Assembly: GCA_012932295.1 (NCBI GenBank)
Contig: JAAONU010000017.1
Span: 3,596,001-3,660,000, forward strand
Source: Cyclina sinensis
Taxonomy: Eukaryota; Mollusca; Bivalvia; Venerida; Veneridae
Direction: 5' to 3'
DNA: 64,000 bases
Below are positions 49,333-62,301 of the stretch, one piece after another. The translations under genes were made by a program, and so were the position numbers. Each line of letters opens with the position of its first letter. The stretch's first letter is position 1. The notes under the pieces were generated by a model that did no database searches, was not told the origin of the DNA, and worked only from the letters and a program-made list of their open reading frames with translations.

Positions 49333-49735
49333 GAAACAGGATAGTCAGAAGCTTAGCTATAAAAATCAACCAGGAAAGTGAAAAACTAAGCTATTAACAT
49401 GAAACAGGACAGTAAGAAGCTAATCGTTTAACATGAAACAGGAAAGTCAGAAGCTTAGCTATTAACATGAAAGAGTATAGTAAGAATCTGAAATTTTAGC
49501 ATGAAACAGGATAGTAAGAAACTTAGCTATTAACATGAAACAGGACAGTAAGAAACTTAGCTATTAACGTGAAACAGGACAGGAAGAAACTTAGCTATTA
49601 ACATGAAACAGGACAGTAAGAAACTTAGCTATTAACATGAAACAGGACAGTAAGAAACTTAGCTATTAACATGAAACAGGACAGTAAGAAACTTAGCTAT
49701 TTACATGAAACAGGATACAGGATAGTAAGAAGCTC
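49333..49735 (+). repeat. 34-bp minisatellite, about twelve copies
   Basis: GAAACAGGA starts at 49401, 49435, 49469, 49503, 49537, 49571, 49605, 49639, 49673 and 49707, exactly 34 bp apart, with two degenerate copies before these. A unit reads AACTTAGCTATTAACATG, then AAACAGGACAGTAAGA. Central copies are nearly identical and edge copies diverged. Confidence 0.95.
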
Positions 49736-52700
49736 TAGACTGTCCTTAATGTAATGTCTCTGAACAATATAAATATTTTTAGATATGTACAGTGTTGATA
49801 CTACGATGCTCCTCATCTCAGGTCCAACACAACATGCAAATTATATGTTTTCTTTTTAATTATATACATTTTTTCTTGTGAAGAAAACGATTATTTGATT
49901 AAATGGTTCAGACTATTACATCATCAAACAATTCGTCATAATAGGTCAACAGGTGTAATAAAAGATTACTCGATGGGTTAAAACTTAAAATGAGACAACA
50001 GCAGGAAATTAGAATGTACAGACAACTATTGTTTTAAAAGCATTCGTATCCCTCTGTTTTTGTTTGTTCGTTTTTCTTTTTTTTTTACGTTAACTTCTTA
50101 TTTCCGTCACAGGTAAGTTGAAGAATACACAATCTAAAAATGCGAATGAATATACCAACAAAATAAAACCTTTCAGTGGAAAGTTTTATCTAGAGATAAA
50201 TTTTTAATGAATGTTGAAAACCTGCTGCGTACCGAAGAAACATTTAATCACAAAAGAAAGCAAACTACTAGGAAGTTATCAACGAATTGTAATTAATGAA
50301 AACTATACTGCACTACATGACGTCTTTTCTTTCTCTTCTGCATGCGAGGGTCGACAGATATACAAAATATGTTGATAGATCTATCTAGATAAATTTAGCA
50401 AGTGAATTGTATCTGCATTATCTCAAAGTGCTTATTTAATAGCAAAACCAAACAAATCTGAATAAAAAAATAGCGTGAACGATGAAGTTGATAAAAATGA
50501 CTGCTTGACAGAAGCTCTATCATAAGAACCTTATAGGTCTTTGATATTGTCTTCATCTTTGATATTGTTGTTCAGTTTGAAATTTCTGTCTGGTCATAAC
50601 ACTGCAAAAGTGTGTCAAACTTTGCTGAGGAAAAAAAGTGTCACACTTTTTCTTTCTGAAAGTACAATAGCATAAGTGCAGCAACATTTTATTTTAAGTT
50701 AAAATTGTCTGAGGTTTAACAATTTATGAAGTTTTATAGAATATAATGATTAAAAAAGCGAACTCATTTGAAAAGGTTTCTGCATTTTACCAGGAAATGA
50801 AACAGAAATGAATCGACATTTTATAACTCCAACACCGCGTGGGTTTGGCGTTACTAGTTTCATAAATTTCTTAGGTTGTTCAAGTCATTATTTTTCATTA
50901 TTATTTGTCTTGAACTTCACAAGACCCCAACAAATGTCACTCTAATGATTGTTTTCCAAGTTGTTGCAGACGACACTGCGTCTTTAACAATTTCCGTTTT
51001 CTGCGATACTTGATATCATTTTTAAAATGTATATATATAATAATGTGAAAACTGAAACTCGTGTAAGATGACTTAATATTCGTTTTGTTCTCTGGAAAAA
51101 TATCGAAGAAAGCTTTATTTAAAAGTTAACTTAGTCGTGAGCTATCTGTTAATTCTTTAGTTTTAATTGAAATATTCTTTGTTTGTCATTGTTATCTTGA
51201 TCAGTCTGAATTGGAACCATTCAAAATCAAATTTGCTAAAATTTCGATACAGCACATAAAGTATATAAAAACAATGAAGTAATGAAATTTATCTTCAATG
51301 CATTTTGTCATTCGGTTGTGTCATATTTTCGCGGACTGTTTGTTATTAATTTTCAATAAAGACTCCCATAGAACTATACATTATTATTAACTGGTGAATG
51401 TGTGACAGAAAATGTCACAATTGCAGATAAAATGCAAGTTGCAGAAGACATAATTCAAAGGAGCCTGTTATCTCGCGACATAAATGTGGACAGAAGGTAT
51501 TACTTATTTGAATTATTACTCTGAATGTGTCATGCCAGGAGCTGACAGATGTACTGTAAGGAACAAACAGTTTCCAAAGCTCTGGAACAGTGCAAAGGTA
51601 TTTCGGAATATTTTAAGCCAATGCCTTCAAGTTAATATTCTTTTTTCTACACTTTCAGACAAGAATTAGTGGTTTTTTATATATTAGAGGGAAAACATCT
51701 TCAAACTCGTGTATGTGTTTTGTATTCTTTGGAACAGGAATTAGTTTTTCTTGTATATAAAAGAAACCATTCTTCAAACTTACATATGTACTTTTATATT
51801 CTTTTGAATACTAAATAGAATTTTTGGTATATTAGAGAAAAAAATCATCGAACTCATAAAAATTATGTGTATTTCTCTTTCAAGTCTTTGCGAAACAAAA
51901 AAGATAATATTTGTTTTTTCCCCCTCAAGTACGAGCAGTCTTTTTTCCTTAGGTACGGACAGTTTTTTTGGCGAACATTTTACTTTCAGTCGTAAAGTAG
52001 AGACTTCAGGAACAGCCTATTACAGAAATAATGTTCTCAATATTTTACGCCATTGAAAAACTCTTTCTTATCCCAAACATTATCTTGACTTCCTCATTAT
52101 CCCTTACAGCAGAACCAGAAGTAAGTAAATCCAAGACGGTAAAATAACACGTGATTATCTTGTTATACCAAAATTACTTAATGGCAGCATCGTGACTCTA
52201 CTCACTTAAATGTCAGTCTTTTTTGTCGAATTAGTCTAGTTTTACTAATACTGTAATAACATGATTTTTTTTCTTAAGTACGAGCAGAGAAGTCAGTGCT
52301 TTATCTTTAGACAAAACAGAATGATTTAACGACAAGCATAAATTATTCGCTTAATTGTATACAGTATGTGGAACCCCAAAGAATGGATATGAATGATAAC
52401 TTATATAATCGGAAGCTACAAGGATGTTCCGGATAACATGTCTGTCTAAATATTCTTTACTACTACTCCCTTGCAATCTTTGTTATTTTAAAGTATATTA
52501 TAAAAAGACAGAACAAAAACATCTTTTTAGCGAATTACGCGTAATAACATTTATATTACATTACGTAATTACATATGAATTTCAGTATGATAGGAGGTCG
52601 ACAACAAAAAGAAGACTTGGCTTCATACAAAAGTTTTTTATTTTCAAAAAGTTTGTAATAAACTGCACTAAAAAGAACTTAGATACCCCGGTATGTTTTA

Positions 52701-53267
52701 CTCCAAGTATTTTTGGCAGGAACGTAACCGTATATATTATTTATGATGATAAAAAACTTTATTTTTTTACAGGAAATCTGTGTAGATCAATCATGACCAA
52801 GCTTTTGTAAACTTTCAAAAAAAAATCTGTGTGATATAGACTTTCCAGGGCCGGCGTGTTCAGACGCCTATGTGAAAATGAATGCAAATTTCCTTGAAGG
52901 AACAATGCTATCAGACATTTTTTGAAAATGTCTGAGAAAAATGGAGTCAGCTAATTGTTAATAAAGAGGTAACGAATGAGAAGCATGCGTGCGTCATGCA
53001 AGAGGGTGTCCCAACCTACATATCAAGTTATTGAATCGGACGTACCTACCTTTTACAGTTTGTGTTTTTCATGGTCAAAAAATAGGAGGTATTGAATTAT
53101 ATTATATACCTAACTGAAATACACTCATTTCAATGGTCGAGAGAGTTGCACGTGCGGGTTCTTAAAAAGTGATAAATATCCCCAATAAGTAATAAACACC
53201 TCCATATTGTCACGAACGTGTAGTCCTTGTGCGCACATAATCCTATCATCCTGTATTTCAGTAAGGT
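49736..53267. other. Non-coding stretch with one minor repeat
   Basis: Nothing gene-like was recognised. The 128-codon frame at 52424-52810 is the longest; it is rich in Lys, Phe, Tyr and Ile and has no domain I know. An AAGTACGAGCAG segment occurs twice, at about 51928 and 52277. Confidence 0.4.
51665..51880 (+). repeat. ~73-bp degenerate tandem repeat, three copies
   Basis: Each copy has AATTAGT (or a variant), then TTTTTNTATATTAGAG-like text, then CTTCAAACT and a TATTCTTT stretch. Boundaries are approximate. Confidence 0.6.
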
Positions 53268-53527
53268 TTAGTTTTATTGGGGTTTAACGCCAGCTAAGGT
53301 CATATCCCGGTGGTTAGTCCACCTAACCAGTGTTCCTGGGTATCCAACCAGTTTACTAACCAATTGCTCTGCAAGTGACTGACTATTTACTCACTTGCTT
53401 CAGAGGTGAGGGACAGATGACCTATAGATCAACTATCACGGAGAAATTTTGCCGGCCCTGGTGTGGATTGAACCGGGATCGTCAAGATTGACAATCCGAT
53501 GCTCTACCGATTGAGCTAGCCGGGTCG
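53268..53527 (-). mobile_element. tRNA-headed SINE, minus orientation
   Basis: On the minus strand the head begins ACCCGGCTAGCTCAATCGG, then TAGAGC: an A box with an intact GCTC/GAGC D arm. An anticodon loop TTGTCAA follows (GTC, Asp-like), then a B box, GGTTCAATCC. The T-arm pairing is broken, so it is not a working tRNA. The body ends with GGCGTTAAACCCCAATAAAA near 53275-53300, a SINE-type tail. Flanking duplications were not resolved. Confidence 0.8.
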
Positions 53528-56500
53528 GATATAGAGTATATAACACTTACACACATGTTTCGGTTAATCTGTGTTTTACCGGACCTGTAACAATGTTTAT
53601 TGACCTCAACGTATTAAGTCAATAACTGTAAAATCAACAAGAAATGACGACCTCTTTTAACCATTGCCTTTTTGCTTTATGATGCATTTCTATATTAAAC
53701 AAATCAAACATTGTCCGACATACGCCTCCTCAAAACTTATGCATAGCTTATTTAACTCCAGTGTAGCCTTTTACCCCTTCACAGTATAGACAAATAATAA
53801 CAGACATTTGTTAGTACACTACTGGAGATGTATGTTATTCTGTCGTGAATATTTCTCTAAAATGCAAGCCTATCGGAATTTGCAGTCACGGTATCGTCTG
53901 CTATTTTCTCTTAAATACTGACATAGATTGCAATCTGACAGTCTGTTTGAATTAACTTAGGCAGTCGGGTCATATGCTTTATCAGAATTTTGCTTACCAC
54001 AGCACACTTACGGCGAAAAAACTGTAGCATAATAAATTGTTAAAATATTTGATATAAATTTCTACACCATTTTATTACAACACATTTCGTTCATGTTCTT
54101 GAAACGCATAACTTAGAAAAACCTGAATTTTTCTGAAAATCTTAATGCTTTCAGTTTGACACAAAGGGCTAGGTATAGGCCTCCTGTTTGCAACTCTTTC
54201 TACAGGGGACACATCTGACAAATGTTGTTATAGCAACTTTGATATATCGTATGTCTGAGTATTTTGCAAATATAACCATTTTCCGAGTTAAATAATTTGA
54301 TTTACTCTCTGCTACTAGGACTATTTGGCTGGCACATTCTGAACTGCTTCCGTACGTATTATGTTAATTGGTTTTTGAAATATAACTCCAATTTAGCGTA
54401 CCTAGTGACAGGAACGCCATCGTGGAATCTATCTTCGCAAAAGGTTGCAATTAACACTGACAAAAAAACCCTAAATCATTAAATTTATACAATATCATAT
54501 GTAGGAAATAAAGGTTTTCAAGGTAAGCTATGACTAGGTCATACCCGTAGGAGGACTTTAGCATGTGTGACATTCAGTCTTAAAGTATTTAACTGTTTTA
54601 TTACAAATATAATGAGTACATAACGGTAAACAGACACGCTAGTTATGACAACCATTTGTTTTCATTAGTTTCGTCTTTACAAAATGCGACATCAAGAGTG
54701 CATTCATAACACTACAATTGCATATCAAGTTAGGAAAATATGCGTTTTATAACCGCTATTATTAGTATACGGCATAGTTAGTTGCTTACAGAAAAAAAGA
54801 AGTCTCTTCTTTTTGCCGGTATTTAGTGCCAGCATTTTTGTTGTACTGCATAACTTTCAAAGCTGATATCTGGCAGATCTTGACCTTTTAACTTCTTAAA
54901 GAGCTGGCATCTCACTTATATTTGTTAACACCTGTCACCTTTTTGAGATAAAAAAAAATCTTCGCTACCTATTTCAAGCCATTCTTATAAACAGATGCAC
55001 GGACTTGCTTCGACTGTTTACAACTTACTTGGAATTATTCAGTTTCTTGATGAGAAATCTCCCAGCATAAAAATGCCTTTTCAACCGATGAGACATGACG
55101 TTTCTATAATTTAACAAAAACAATAAAATCTTTATTTGCATATTTAGTGTGATTCTGGTATTTGTTAGATGATATTAAATGGTTGATCAGATGAATGTTA
55201 TTTATTATCGTCTTGCACGCAAATGTTATCTTACATAAACACCGTTCTCATGAAAACGATCTTATTTCGCTTACAGTTTTACCCATTTAAGGTCTAGAAA
55301 TTACGTGACGGTATTAAAAAACAATTTTTTTTCTAAGATATTTTGGCAATTTTCCAGATTTAAGTCTTCGATCTTGAAAACAGCTTGTCCAACGTTTTAT
55401 AGAATTCGTCAGCATTTGTTTTCAAATTACCAAACGATAAAAAAGAATTCTTGGTCGATGCAGCAAATAAGGATACCCCTAATTTAAACAGCATATCAAG
55501 TTTTGTCCGTAATCATCTAAATTGTGTCCATTCTCTTCAAGTAAACCCGAAGTTCTTTTATAGCTTTGGTTTCTGCTATTTTACAATCGATTCTAACCAC
55601 GAAGTCTGCTATTCCGCATACACAGTCGGTCTAAATTTTCTCAAAATATTTACCTAACATATTGCTTACATAAATCCGACCTTTTCTATAAACGTCTCTA
55701 ATTTATTGTAACAGTTATAGCTCTCTGAAATAACTAGACTGTCATAGAACACTTACTTAACATTTAGTGTTTGGAAAAGACCCACAAAACGTTGTCTCGA
55801 ATTAGTGAAAGATTGTTTTAGAGATTGTTCTGCTATAGTCGAGCATTCACGAGAAATCCAGATTTCAAGTGTAACGTTATGAAATGGTGCTTTCGCGTGT
55901 GCGGCTTGTCTTGCAAAACACGTACTGTTTGGCAATAAAATGATTTTACATTCTGCCGAACATTACACATGTAATAATCCTACTGTTTCAACGAAAACGT
56001 CATTGAGCACTTCTGTGCTTATTTTTAACAGAAACTACGAAATAGTTACACTTGAATACACATGTTTAGTCTTATCTTTAGTAGAAAGAGAACTTTTTAA
56101 ATATAGAAATATAAACAAGTATAAAGTGCTCTTAGGTCGACAACGACATTATTGTTTAGAAAAAAAAATCAAAATTATCAATATGCTTGAAGTAAGTCTT
56201 CTAATATTTCTGACATTTGTTATTAAGTATTACACAGATATACGAACGTGCATAACCACTCGAGTTGATATAAAACCTTTTTCGCGTACATTGTATAAGG
56301 TAACACGTTGTATGCTCAATAATGTATTGAGTCGGCTCATTCTCTGTAAAATGAAACATAAATGAAAATGTGAAGAAGAATTTATTATCAGAAATGTCTG
56401 TTTAGGACACACATACACTAAGAAAATGATCATTTATGATATTTTATAAAAATGTTAATCCAGCTAAAATTGTACAACATCTCTCTATATTTAGACTAGT

Positions 56501-58969
56501 ACTTATATATTCAGTTTACCTGTATGACGGGCGCCTTAACATCGGTTGATGATTCGTTCAGTATCGTCCAGTTTTTATGTGATTTTGAAAGAAATGGTAT
56601 TCTCTGAAATTTTTAGGGTTTGATTCTTTATGTCATATTCCCGCGAAAATTTTCACTGATCTTCATTATCTTCAGATAATTTTTATCTTAGTTTTTCTTG
56701 CGTCAAACTGATATGTACTACAGAAAAAAACGAATTCAAAAAACGTAAATTACGTTATAAAGTGGTGTTTTTTCTGCTATAGCTTTTAAGCATCATCATT
56801 TCTCTAATCTTCAGCAGGTGCTCCTAATTACAAGATACATAGTCACAAGAATATAAGAGACTGTAAGACAAGGAAACTTAGAGCTAATAAAACTACTACA
56901 GACGTCTTTGTCGGCAAAAGAATGTCTATGTTAGCATCTACACATCTGGTCGTGTATCTATCCTAGTGTTAGTGTTTGTGGTATTTCTGTGTAGTACAAA
57001 ACTTACATACTGCATTTACATTCACAGAAAAAGGTTCAATAAGTAAAATCATTGTCCTTAATTCTGAAAATGCTATTAAATGTTAGTCATACTAAATTTA
57101 TGTCTATGTCGTAGAATCTTATTTTGGCAAAAATTTCTGACCTAAACGACCAGTCTCAAGTATTACAAAATACAAACTAACCAATAGAAACAGCTGTTGA
57201 TTCCGGTTTTGATTGCGCTGAGTCATTTCTGTTGATGACATCACTGTCACGGTGGCAATAATTTAAGCGAACTACATGTATCCAATTTCACAATGAAAAT
57301 AGATTACTAATATTTACAGAATAGCCTGTCATTTAGTCAACCTGAGCTCTATTCAAATTGGCTCATTCGAGCACAATTATGTGATCAGTTTGCACGCTAA
57401 AACTTTCACTTGTTAATTGCTTCTATGTGATACATTGAAAACATGCATCTTTGTTTGCATAATTGATGTATGACAAGTCACTAATTGACTAATATTTCGG
57501 CGTCATTAGCTCTACAAGAGGTGAGTAATAAAAACCTTTTGTAAACAAAGATGACAACGTGTGCATTAGTTCAGCTTCATTCGACCAGACTGGGTTTAAA
57601 ATAAACATTTTCCATAATGCTGTAGCCATAATAGTCCCCCGCGAGTACCTAACTTGCTAACTTGATTCATGTTTTAACAAAAAAATGGCTCTTGTGAGTA
57701 CACTGCCTGGTGAAATAATTCACTTTTGAAAGATGGAAGGTGGTACAACAATTGCATTAAACCTATCAGCAAACACATATTACAATGTTCACTTCTTTTT
57801 AAGTTCTTCTGATAAATTTCCTTGCATTCAGATAAATAAAGGTTACCGCGTACTATGACATTCTTGTCTATATTTTTTATTCATTTTCTGCTCAATTTCA
57901 TTTAACCTCATATCTCAAGAATGATCAAAATCATATTTGTATCCCCGGAGATTCTTATAACATAATCTAACATAAAAATTTCGCGTGTTTCTATATAGTT
58001 TACGATATTTGCAACATAGCGCAAAAACTCTTTTAGAGAAAATTTCCTTCTTCAAAGGCTATGTTTTTAACAGCAATTATTAAAACATATATATGTAGCT
58101 GTTTTTCTCTAAATTAAATTTCAGAAGAAGAATCTTTAAACAAATGTTTTAACAAATGTTCTAATAATTCTTAAATGTCTTTGGTAGGATAAACTGTGAT
58201 CAAACTTATTTGACGCCATCTTAGGAAATATTGTATTTCAATGTCAATGGATTTTTCGTGAAATAGAAATAAGTCAAATATGTGTGGATTGGATTATTTC
58301 AACATGGCTTATTGTAGCTTAAGCAAACAAACAACAACAACAATTACAGTAACAACATCAAAGAGATAAGATTTCGCTCAAAATAATTCAACATAACAAA
58401 CTAAATTACTAGCTTATTTTTTTCTGTAGCCAGTCAATTTATGTTTCAAGAGAGCTCTTTATAAAAAGGCCGGTTTGTTTCATAAACCATTTAAAAATGA
58501 TGTTATCGTTTACAAAATAAAAGAGCTTAAATAAAAAATATGTTAAGATGCTTTATCAGAGATATGTGCATCCGCTTTCGACAACACTGTAAATTTACTA
58601 AGTACGTGCACCTAACTGTATTCTTGTTTGATGTAAATGACAGTAAAATTAAATGAGAACAGTTATTTCAAGCACTCGATAACCGATATGTACCTGAATA
58701 CGTTGTTCATATCTCTTTACAGTAATTCTTCACACAGCCACCTCCCTGCAAGACCCTAGGTTGTAGCATTTAAATCAATGCACCTGTACTAGTTTAAAAT
58801 CGGATCACATATTTCCTACAGCAGTAGAGCGAGTGCGAATTAAACCCTAAATATCTAAATGACTTCAGAAACATGAAAGTATTATAGATTCATTTCTCGA
58901 GCAAAATCTCGAGTTATAAAAGCATAAATCTATAAACTTAATACAAACACTCAAATTACTTTGATTTAT
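53528..58969. other. Non-coding stretch, nothing firmly recognised
   Basis: The 55.3-56.4 kb part carries several open frames in succession (60 codons at 55305, 68 at 55451, 60 on the minus strand at 55753-55935, 141 at 55940-56365) with no recognisable domain. Near 57190-57260 lie AP-1- and CRE-like motifs (GCTGAGTCAT, TGATGACATCA). Otherwise AT-rich, with no repeats. Confidence 0.35.
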
Positions 58970-59060
58970 ACTCAAGTGTATGCCATAAGCCGTGAGGATT
59001 TTATGATCAAGGGCATCATAAACTTTAGCAACTACATAGTAAATTACACTTACGCAATTA
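58970..59060 (-). pseudogene. Possible non-LTR retrotransposon reverse-transcriptase relic
   Basis: The minus strand reads AKVYDALDHKILTAYGIH, which resembles the (F/Y)DxxDHxxL...YGI segment of LINE-type reverse transcriptases around the first catalytic aspartate. The leucine-rich spacer usual between KIL and YGI appears shortened. The surrounding 107-codon frame (58865-59188) shows no YADD box or other RT motif. This is a short match, so the call is tentative. Confidence 0.35.
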
Positions 59061-59504
59061 ATACCTTTCATTAATGAAATCTTAGAGTTATTTGTCTTAA
59101 TTCTAAGTACAAAAAGAGAATAATCGACACAGTTTAACCATATTTTGTACGGCGATGCCGGGCAACCAATGCAGCTTTTTAATATCAAACCTTAATATTT
59201 TTCCAAGGGAACCCTCCGTTTAAAAACAGAGAAAGAGAGTAGAGTGGTATATCATCTAGATACGATCTATTAGTCTACAGATTTCTATCTTGGAGAAGAT
59301 TTGTCTCTCCACTAGAGATTGCACGATGCACTTAAGATTTTATGACAGCCCTTTGCCACGAAATCAAGAGAAAAAGAATAAATCAGAGAAAAAGCTGTTA
59401 TATACTCTGACCTTGAATTTAATCTAATCTGAAATACCTTTCCAATTCTTTTACCATAAGTAATCTTCTTCCACAAAGGCTGATTTATAAGAGGAAGCAG
59501 GAGA

Positions 59505-59640
59505 AGGGATCCAGATGTAGAATACTGGACTCCTGATTCTGAGGTCGCTGGTACGAATCCAAGCAGAGGCGCGAGTCTCCAGAGACTTCCCGCATTCAGT
59601 TCTTTGGATGCGAATGCTGGTTTTAACTCAGTCATTAAGC
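59505..59640 (+). mobile_element. tRNA-like SINE, plus orientation
   Basis: GATGTAGAATACTGGACTCC, TGATTCTGAGGTCGC and TGGTACGAATCC form an anticodon-arm-like and B-box-like succession. The body continues with GGCGCGAGTCTCCAGAGAC and TTCCCGCATTC. The element lies inside a 153-codon minus-strand frame (59312-59773), which is therefore not a gene. Same family as the fragment at 47355. Confidence 0.6.
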
Positions 59641-60438
59641 AGTCATTAAGCGGGATAAACATGAATTGCGAGACTTTGTTTCCCAATCGATTTGAAAAAA
59701 GGTAACTCAAAGAAAAATTATGTAACTTCGGTAAAGAGTTTCCAGCAAGAAAAGGGGTACACTTAAACTCCAAAAACTTTGAACGTTAAGGTCTATTACG
59801 TCATGATTAAACTCATTAAAAGTAATTTCATGAGGACAAGTTAGTTGACTCATTTGCTCACTTGGAGTTAAATAAATCTAGCAATGATTTATACACATCT
59901 TGTAAAAAAAGTAATTATTGTCTCATGCCTGGAACAAAATGACGGTGAACAAAACATTGACTAACACAACGGCAGACAAATTGTAATTACTTTCACAAAA
60001 AATCAACCCAGAGCGCCTTGTTTCCGTATATGAATATTTTTGTAACGTGCTGAAGTGATATTAGTGTTTGTGATTTGTCATGTTTTTCTCTCGGGAGCAA
60101 GCTGTTAACATTGTGTTCCATGTTAAAGCCATTACTTCATCATAAAATGTATATTTATGAAGCCCCGTATGCCTTGTCAATAATTGATTAGCCAACGAAT
60201 TAACATACGTAACGTGAAAAATATTATCTAATTTGGACAAGTGAAATATTGTCAGATATTACACAGTCTTCGTTTGAGTCTCGTTAAAAGACAATAAGGA
60301 ATTCGAAAGCAGTTAAATGATGACGTAACAGCAGGTGCTCATGACATAAATAATATTAACATTGTTTGCGCCCTTGTGCATTTCAAATTTACATTTGTAC
60401 ATTCTAAATGTACACAAATGTGTTAAATAAGTAAAGAA
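59641..60438. other. Non-coding stretch, possible conserved element
   Basis: No gene. GTATGCCTTGTCAATAATTG then ATTAGCCAACGAATTAAC at about 60169-60204 has Sox- and homeodomain-like cores in close spacing, which could mark an enhancer; this is weak inference. ACATTTGTACATT and AATGTACACAAATGT near 60391-60423 form an inverted repeat. Confidence 0.3.
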
Positions 60439-60489
60439 AACAAGAGGGCCATGATGGCCCTGTATCGCTCACCTGAGTATGACTGCTTT

Positions 60490-62233
60490 AAACAAAGTTG
60501 CTATGGACCTGGTTATTTGACCCCAGATGACCCATATTCAAACTTGACCTAGAAATTATTGAAACAATCTCTTTGACAAATTTCAAGGTTATTTGTACTG
60601 AAAATGTTATCTCTAGAGTGTTAACAAGATTTTTCCATATTTGGGCTCTATGACCTAGTTTTTGACCCCAGATTACCCATATCCAAACTTGAGCTACAAA
60701 TCATCAAAACAACCTTCCTGACAAATTTCCAGGACATTTGGACTAAAAATGTAACCTCTACAGGATTAACAAGGTTTTTCTACTTTCGGGCTCTGTGACC
60801 TAGTTTTTGACCCCAGAAAACCTATATTCAAAACTAAGCTAGAAATCATCGATAGAACCTTTCTGACAAATTACCAGGTTATTTGGACTGAAAATGCTAC
60901 CTTTAGAATGTTAACAAGGTTTTTCCATATTTGGACTCTGTGACCTAGTTTGTGACTCAAGATGACCCATATTCGAACTTGATCTAGAAATCCTCAAGGC
61001 AACCTTTCTGACAAATTTCCAGATTATTTGGGCTGAAAATGTAACCTCTAGAGTGTTAACAAGGTTTTTCCATATTTGGGCTCTGTGACCTAGTTTTTGA
61101 CCCAAGATGACCCATACTCCAACTTGAGCTAGAAATCATCAAGAAAACCTGTCTGACAAATTTCCAGGATATTTGGACTGAAAATGTAACCTCTGGAGTG
61201 TTAAAAAGTTTTTTACATATTTGAAGAACCATGTGACCTAGTTTTTGATCCCAGATGACCCATATCCAAATCTGAGCTAGAAATCTTTGAAACAATCTTT
61301 CTGACAAATTTCAAGGACATTTGGACTAAAAATGTAACCTCTAGAGGATTAACAAGGTTTTTCTACTTTCGGGCTCTGTGACCTAGTTTTTGACCCCAGA
61401 AAACCTATATTCAAAACTAAGATAGAAATCATCGATAGAACCTTTCTGACAAATTTCCAGGTTATTTGGACTGAAAATGCTACCTTTAGAATGTTAACAA
61501 GGTTTTTCCATATTTGGACTCTGTGACCTAGTTTGTGACTCCAGATGACCCATATTCGAACTTGATCTAGAAATCCTCAAGGCAACTTTTCTGACAAATT
61601 TCCAGATTATTTGGGCTGAAAATGTAACCTCTAGAGTGTTAACAAGGTTTTTCCATATTTGGGCTCCGTGACCTAGTTTTTGACCCCAGATGACCCATAT
61701 TTAAACTTGACCTAGAAATTGTCAAAGCAACCTTTCTGACAAATTTCCAGATTATTTGGGCTGAAAATGTAACCTCTAGAGTGTTAACAAGGTTTTTCCA
61801 TATTTGGGCTCTGTGACCTAGTTTTTGACCCCAGATAACCCATATTTGAACTTGACCTAGAAATTGTCGAAACAACCTTTTTGACAAAATTCCAGATTAT
61901 TTGGGCTGAAAATGTAACCTCTAGAGTGTTAACAAGATTTTTCTATTTTTGGGCTCCGTGACCTAGTTTTTTAACCCAGATTACCCATATTTGAACTTGA
62001 GCTAGAAATCATCAATAGAACCTTTCTGACAAATTTCCAGGATATTTGGACTGAAAAAGTAGCCTCTAGAGTGTTAACAAGGTTTTTCTATATTTGGGCT
62101 CTGTGACCTAGTTTTCCAACCCTGATAACCCATGTTCGAACTCGTCCGAGATATCAATGAGACAAACATCCAGTGCAAGTTTCATGACAATTGAGGCAAA
62201 AATGTGACCACTAGAGTGTTAACGAACTAATTG
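60490..62233 (-). repeat. 145-bp tandem array with higher-order structure
   Basis: TTAACAAG (or a variant) recurs at 60621, 60766, 60911, 61056, 61201, 61349, 61494, 61639, 61784, 61929, 62074 and 62219. The spacing is 145 bp except one 148-bp step caused by an insertion near 61222. The segment from about 60700 to 61080 is nearly the same as that from about 61283 to 61663, a four-unit (583 bp) higher-order repeat. The frames 60911-61105, 61056-61307 and 61639-61887 are by-products. Confidence 0.93.
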
Positions 62234-62283
62234 TGGACGGACGGACGGACGGACGGACTGACGGACGGACGGACGGACGACGG
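62234..62283 (-). repeat. (GGAC)n simple repeat
   Basis: GGAC units with one GGACTGAC interruption. Counterpart of the (CCGT)n tract in the other copy. Confidence 0.92.
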
Positions 62284-62301
62284 ACAAAAGGTGATCAGAA
62301 A

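Noticed and set aside
49333..49735. CRISPR-like regular array
   Set aside because: Units are contiguous 34-bp tandem copies with no unique spacers, in a eukaryotic genome; it is a minisatellite.
52424..52810. 128-codon open frame
   Set aside because: No domain, no splice or promoter context; composition fits a chance frame in AT-rich DNA.
53455..53527. tRNA-Asp gene
   Set aside because: A and B boxes and a GTC anticodon are present, but T-arm pairing fails and a SINE body follows.
59312..59773. 153-codon minus-strand open frame
   Set aside because: It runs antisense through a tRNA-like SINE and has no recognisable domain.
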